In this document: in pieces, positions 6,401 to 8,271 of the stretch | Layout of the letters: each line of letters starts with the position of its first letter | How positions within the stretch are numbered: the first letter of the stretch is position 1 | Source of the DNA: Flectobacillus sp. | GTDB taxonomy: Bacteria > Bacteroidota > Bacteroidia > Cytophagales > Spirosomataceae | Direction: 5' to 3' | NCBI GenBank assembly: GCA_029865665.1 | Contig: JARXAV010000144.1 | Span: forward strand, 1-8,271 | DNA: 8,271 nt | Made by a program: the position numbers and the translations under genes | The notes under the pieces: model-generated | What the model was told of the DNA's origin: nothing | Seen by the model: only the letters and a program-made list of their open reading frames with translations | The model's database searches: none

Positions 6401-6574
6401 ATCATCAATCGCCAATACGTCTGGAGCAAGAAAAGGCTTATCTGCCAAACGAGCTAATGCCTGTTTGAAATATAAGACCCCACGACGAGAAGGAATGACC
6501 ACGCAAACCCGACTGAGTTGGTTGAGGCTATGTTTTTCAAAAATATGCTTGGCGGCTTGGTCAAGGAAGGTCAT
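3410..6574 (-). CDS. AddB-like PD-(D/E)XK nuclease with Fe-S cluster signature
   Basis: With the start at 6574 the protein has 1054 residues. It resembles AddB, the partner of the AddA helicase in double-strand-break resection and recombination. The N-terminus has a helicase-like fold, but the usual Walker A is replaced by PSRRGVLYFKQAL, so ATP hydrolysis is unlikely. A UvrD-type C-terminal segment follows (MGMLETRTLDFD and SVNEGKLPLGK, about residues 605-635). The nuclease domain has H795 (GNWIHKTFE), D903/D906 (GRIDRID), D917 and K919 (VIDYKTG), and Q950/Y954 (QLWLYKY), so it appears catalytically complete. C763, then C1043, C1046 and C1052 (CQYCDYRSIC, spacing CX2CX5C) match the AddB iron-sulfur layout. 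Residues 409-476 are a repeat insertion not expected in the family. A longer frame begins at 6619 but overlaps the porin gene. The ATG at 6574 lies 10 bases past the porin stop and precedes MTFLDQAAKHIF, so I prefer it. No addA is visible in the window. Confidence 0.87.
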   Translation of the reverse strand: MTFLDQAAKHIFEKHSLNQLSRVCVVIPSRRGVLYFKQALARLADKPFLAPDVLAIDDFVAQTTGLKQIDQVALLFELYDVFKEIDPLVVFERFMTWAPTLLTDFDKIDQYLVNAKALFSFMSEAKALERWQMQLGESGRTIKGTPRTDRYFKLFENIDTVYANLRHRLNEKGLVYRGMAYRMLAENVEHYLLDKNQHSKYYFVGFNALSDAEEKIIRTLLKKKDFAETIWDSDSYYLNNTDQKAGDWLRTYKKGDDKTGKTPLFNNEWTWEINELLTGHKNIQIMGVANASMQAKVAGHIFNNWKKDEAKKVKRAIVLGDENLLSPVMNALDDSVEQFNITMGLSLKNSMLFTLIEAMFDMQRNLVEFKNAEGDTIKIPKYSHKQVIRILNHPFVRKYEEINLPLWAEPSSPLSVSSQTIVSIESSVETQATAAEPSSPLSVSSQTIGSIKSSVETQTTAAEAIESSVRTQTMAAETINPIKHTIQEITEKNKVFLSQKELLELGNHDPLFEVVFTHWHNDPKKAIKVFYQLTDLLRAVYKENQDAVETEFLYQFYLILQRMEVIVNERSDTVSIRSFRTFLYELIKQTKIPFESDTDENLQIMGMLETRTLDFDQLIILSVNEGKLPLGKRQNTLIPFDALADPQFNLPTHNHADAVMSYHFFRLLQRAKDVVLVHVLPSDTYGAADKSRFLLQIEYELKKLNPNLNVTYPELTFDRKENTVQEEETKLAIAKTPDIIAFIESEIAVRGVYPSHINQFLDCSLRYYFSQVARIQAENEVEEQVGADAFGNWIHKTFENIDADLVAKGGLVEKTDIENVLGNLNTYLDEAFAQTNQGRRANEGMNYIMREIGQSVVRSFFQYQLKHESFPIEILDVEKQLNVFIEVSYQGRKIPLKVAGRIDRIDRVNQHQVRVIDYKTGKVEAKDLKINREDIPEKFLEGKDQDKIRQLWLYKYMVMKLMLSNKGLTIGGMQLRPNENIVNAGIYSLRNIEEGLLQPTFEFTENETPADFIQESEKYLTEFVHQLLDPSQEFTKTSDTTSCQYCDYRSICGR
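5147..5350 (-). repeat. In-frame tandem palindromic repeat inside the AddB-like gene
   Basis: Five copies of the palindrome GTCTGTG-NNNN-CACAGAC start at 5157, 5199, 5235, 5280 and 5316 (the fourth has two arm mismatches; the fifth is perfect over 10-bp arms, ATTGTCTGTG to CACAGACAAT). Loops alternate between TCTC/TCCT and AAGA. They are arranged as two 81-bp tandem units, about 7 differences in 76 aligned bases, plus a shortened 42-bp unit. In the protein this is two 27-residue units beginning EPSSPLSVSSQTI and a 14-residue remnant EAIESSVRTQTMAA (residues 409-435, 436-462, 463-476). The sequence is rich in Ser, Thr and small residues, probably disordered, and sits between the segment ending NLPLWA and the one starting NPIKHTIQE. 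All units keep the reading frame. Confidence 0.9.
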
Positions 6575-6584
6575 AAAATGTGTG

Positions 6585-8271
6585 TTAATCAAACAAAGGC
6601 CAGTCAACGCCCATGGCAAAGGTTCTGCCTATGCCTGCAAAACCTGGTGCAGCATAATATCCTGGGGCTAAAATACCACTGTTGACGTGCGAGAATTTAA
6701 AGAATAAACGGACACGGTTGATGCGTAAATCGGCAAAGGCATCTGCTTGCAAATACCCATTGATTAATTGCGTGTCTTGTAAATAAAACTGCTGTGTAGC
6801 AGGCATATACGCATTGGCGTAATAGTTTGATTTATAGTGTAATTCTAAACCAGTGGTGATGTACAAACGTTTGGCATACAGAATGTCAAGAGCTAAACGA
6901 GAATTGATAAATACTTTCGGAATACGGACTAAATCGGGGCCACTAGTAGTGGTTAAATACACCTGATTGATAGCAGAAAACATCCCTTTTCGGAAGTCGA
7001 TTCCTAAGCCCGTTCTGAAAATCCCAATGGCTGCATCGGTTTGGGTAACAAGCCCTTTTTGGTCGAAATAAATGTGATTTTCTAAACGAGTAATGTCAAC
7101 GCTTGGGCGGAAAACGAACTTACCCACTCGTGGACTTGCCGAAGCATAAATAACATCTGAAAGCACATTGTTCATGCCCGTTTTTGTCCAACGATACGAA
7201 TTGTTGTACATAAATTGTTGGGCAAGGGTAGGGGAACTATAGGTACGAGTAAAGCCTGCACTCAACCATTTGCCCTGATATTCAAACTTAAAGCGGTAGT
7301 CTTTTCCGACTAAATACTCCAGTTCTGCATAAATTTTGGTGCTGTCTTTGAAGTACTGATTTAGCCAAATGCCTAAGAAATTTTCATTTTTACTGGTACT
7401 AAAATTATTCATCGGATTGCTGTACGTCAAGAAACGTTGACGTAAATGCAAGCGATAATTAAAACCTCTGTAAAAGCCTTTAATCCCCGATTTGTGTTCA
7501 AAGATGCTGTAATTCACTTCGTTATAAAGTGAATCGGCTGCTAATTTACTTGCCGTAGTGTCTGAATACGTTTTGGCGTAAAACCTTTCACTCAAACTAG
7601 TGCTGTATAATTTGTCCACGTACTGACTTTTGCGACTTTGGTAATCCAATACTTGAAATACTTGAAATGCCTTATAGCCCACATATTCATGATAAGCGTG
7701 CAGGTTAATCCATTTGTCACGAGTAGAAGCCGATTTCAATAACGCACTGTTGGTCGAATAACGAAGCAATGAATCGTAGCTAATACCTTGTTTCAAGACA
7801 CCGCCTTCATCGTTTGAATTGTGGTCGGTGAGGTTGGCATGAGCTAGAATTAGGTACTTCTTATTTTTTGTCTGAAAATTGGTGTGCAACATAAAATCCC
7901 AGTGACCAATGGCATTATCGTTGGACGTAGTGGTTGATCCCACCAATTGTTTGGTGGCAGTAATCCGTTGCAGGCTTAACCCAATATTCCAGAGGGAGTC
8001 AATATTTCGGTTGAAATCGAAGCTCAAAATATCCTGTCCAGCACCTCCATTGGCATAATATACCTTTGAAAATGGCGATTTGGTGTTGTAATATTTCACT
8101 TCGCTTGGCTTTATCGCATACATAGCGTAAGCATCGTAGCCCAACATCGTACCGATTTGCTCAGGAGCTTGGTAAAAAATAGGGCGAATCGCTGTTCCTA
8201 AATTGCCTAAATCCTGATACAGGTTTTTATTACGGTTCACAAAATTGTAATTATGAAAACCATTGGCAAGA
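6585..8271 (-). CDS. Putative outer-membrane porin (PF14121-like), N-terminus beyond the window
   Basis: The frame stays open to the right edge, so the gene is 5'-truncated. Visible are 561 residues starting LANGFHNYNFVNRNKNLYQDLGNLGTA. The family traits are the opening HNYNF..NLYQDLGNLGTAIRP, then YYNTKSPFSKVYYANGGAGQD, then FDFNRNIDSLWNIGLSLQRI. These fit the Bacteroidota putative porin family (Porin_10), predicted outer-membrane beta-barrels. The remainder alternates aromatic and polar residues in strand-like segments with many Tyr and Asn residues, and the chain ends MGVDWPLFD. The signal peptide would be outside the window. A GTG at 8240 opens a shorter frame, but conserved family sequence continues upstream of it, so it is not the start. 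The substrate is unknown. The stop codon is 10 bases before the AddB-like start, so the two genes are probably cotranscribed. Confidence 0.88.
   Translation of the reverse strand, partial: LANGFHNYNFVNRNKNLYQDLGNLGTAIRPIFYQAPEQIGTMLGYDAYAMYAIKPSEVKYYNTKSPFSKVYYANGGAGQDILSFDFNRNIDSLWNIGLSLQRITATKQLVGSTTTSNDNAIGHWDFMLHTNFQTKNKKYLILAHANLTDHNSNDEGGVLKQGISYDSLLRYSTNSALLKSASTRDKWINLHAYHEYVGYKAFQVFQVLDYQSRKSQYVDKLYSTSLSERFYAKTYSDTTASKLAADSLYNEVNYSIFEHKSGIKGFYRGFNYRLHLRQRFLTYSNPMNNFSTSKNENFLGIWLNQYFKDSTKIYAELEYLVGKDYRFKFEYQGKWLSAGFTRTYSSPTLAQQFMYNNSYRWTKTGMNNVLSDVIYASASPRVGKFVFRPSVDITRLENHIYFDQKGLVTQTDAAIGIFRTGLGIDFRKGMFSAINQVYLTTTSGPDLVRIPKVFINSRLALDILYAKRLYITTGLELHYKSNYYANAYMPATQQFYLQDTQLINGYLQADAFADLRINRVRLFFKFSHVNSGILAPGYYAAPGFAGIGRTFAMGVDWPLFD

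Noticed and set aside
6575..6619. Longer start for the AddB-like protein at 6619
   Set aside because: It would overlap the end of the porin gene by 35 bases, and its first 15 residues (MPWALTGLCLINTHF) are just the antiphase reading of the porin C-terminus. The ATG at 6574 fits better.
8238..8240. GTG start codon for the porin-like gene
   Set aside because: The same frame continues to the window edge with family-typical sequence (HNYNF) and no stop, so the gene is truncated and does not start here.

Overview
The window looks like chromosomal DNA of a Bacteroidota bacterium, most likely of the Cytophagales type. This rests on several signs. There is a Bacteroidota-specific putative porin (PF14121-like) and an AddB-like nuclease whose N-terminal Walker A is replaced by a PSRRG sequence. 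A TAnnTTTG promoter box is present, clear Shine-Dalgarno sequences are absent, and short palindromic repeats lie in the gene gaps. The genus cannot be fixed from the sequence.

Layout: positions 1-124 are the 3' end of an unrecognised plus-strand gene. Everything else is coded on the minus strand, so the order of transcription runs from right to left. First comes a porin-like outer-membrane beta-barrel protein (cut off by the right edge). Ten bases later is an AddB-like PD-(D/E)XK nuclease with a four-cysteine iron-sulfur signature. Then come a small SCP2 sterol-carrier-fold protein and mnmE (tRNA-modifying GTPase), which ends in a perfect 20-bp inverted repeat acting as terminator. After a 249-base gap with its own promoter box, a stand-alone, AT-rich HNH-endonuclease-like gene follows. 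A bidirectional terminator separates it from the left-edge gene.

The porin and nuclease genes are tightly packed and probably cotranscribed. SCP2 and mnmE follow in the same direction with gaps of 63 and 82 bases, and both gaps hold repeat-like palindromes. No metabolic pathway links these four genes; the group looks like housekeeping genes sharing transcription. The HNH gene looks like an independently transcribed accessory gene.

The most unusual content is repeat DNA, not a gene cluster. (1) An in-frame 204-bp tract inside the nuclease gene has five copies of a GTCTGTG-NNNN-CACAGAC palindrome arranged in 81-bp tandem units, like a coding palindromic element. (2) A composite of three different repeat types covers the 5' end and leader of mnmE, including a heptanucleotide repeat inside the coding sequence. 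(3) GC-rich palindromes with 3-base loops flank the SCP2 gene on both sides. I found no CRISPR array, tRNA, rRNA or insertion sequence.
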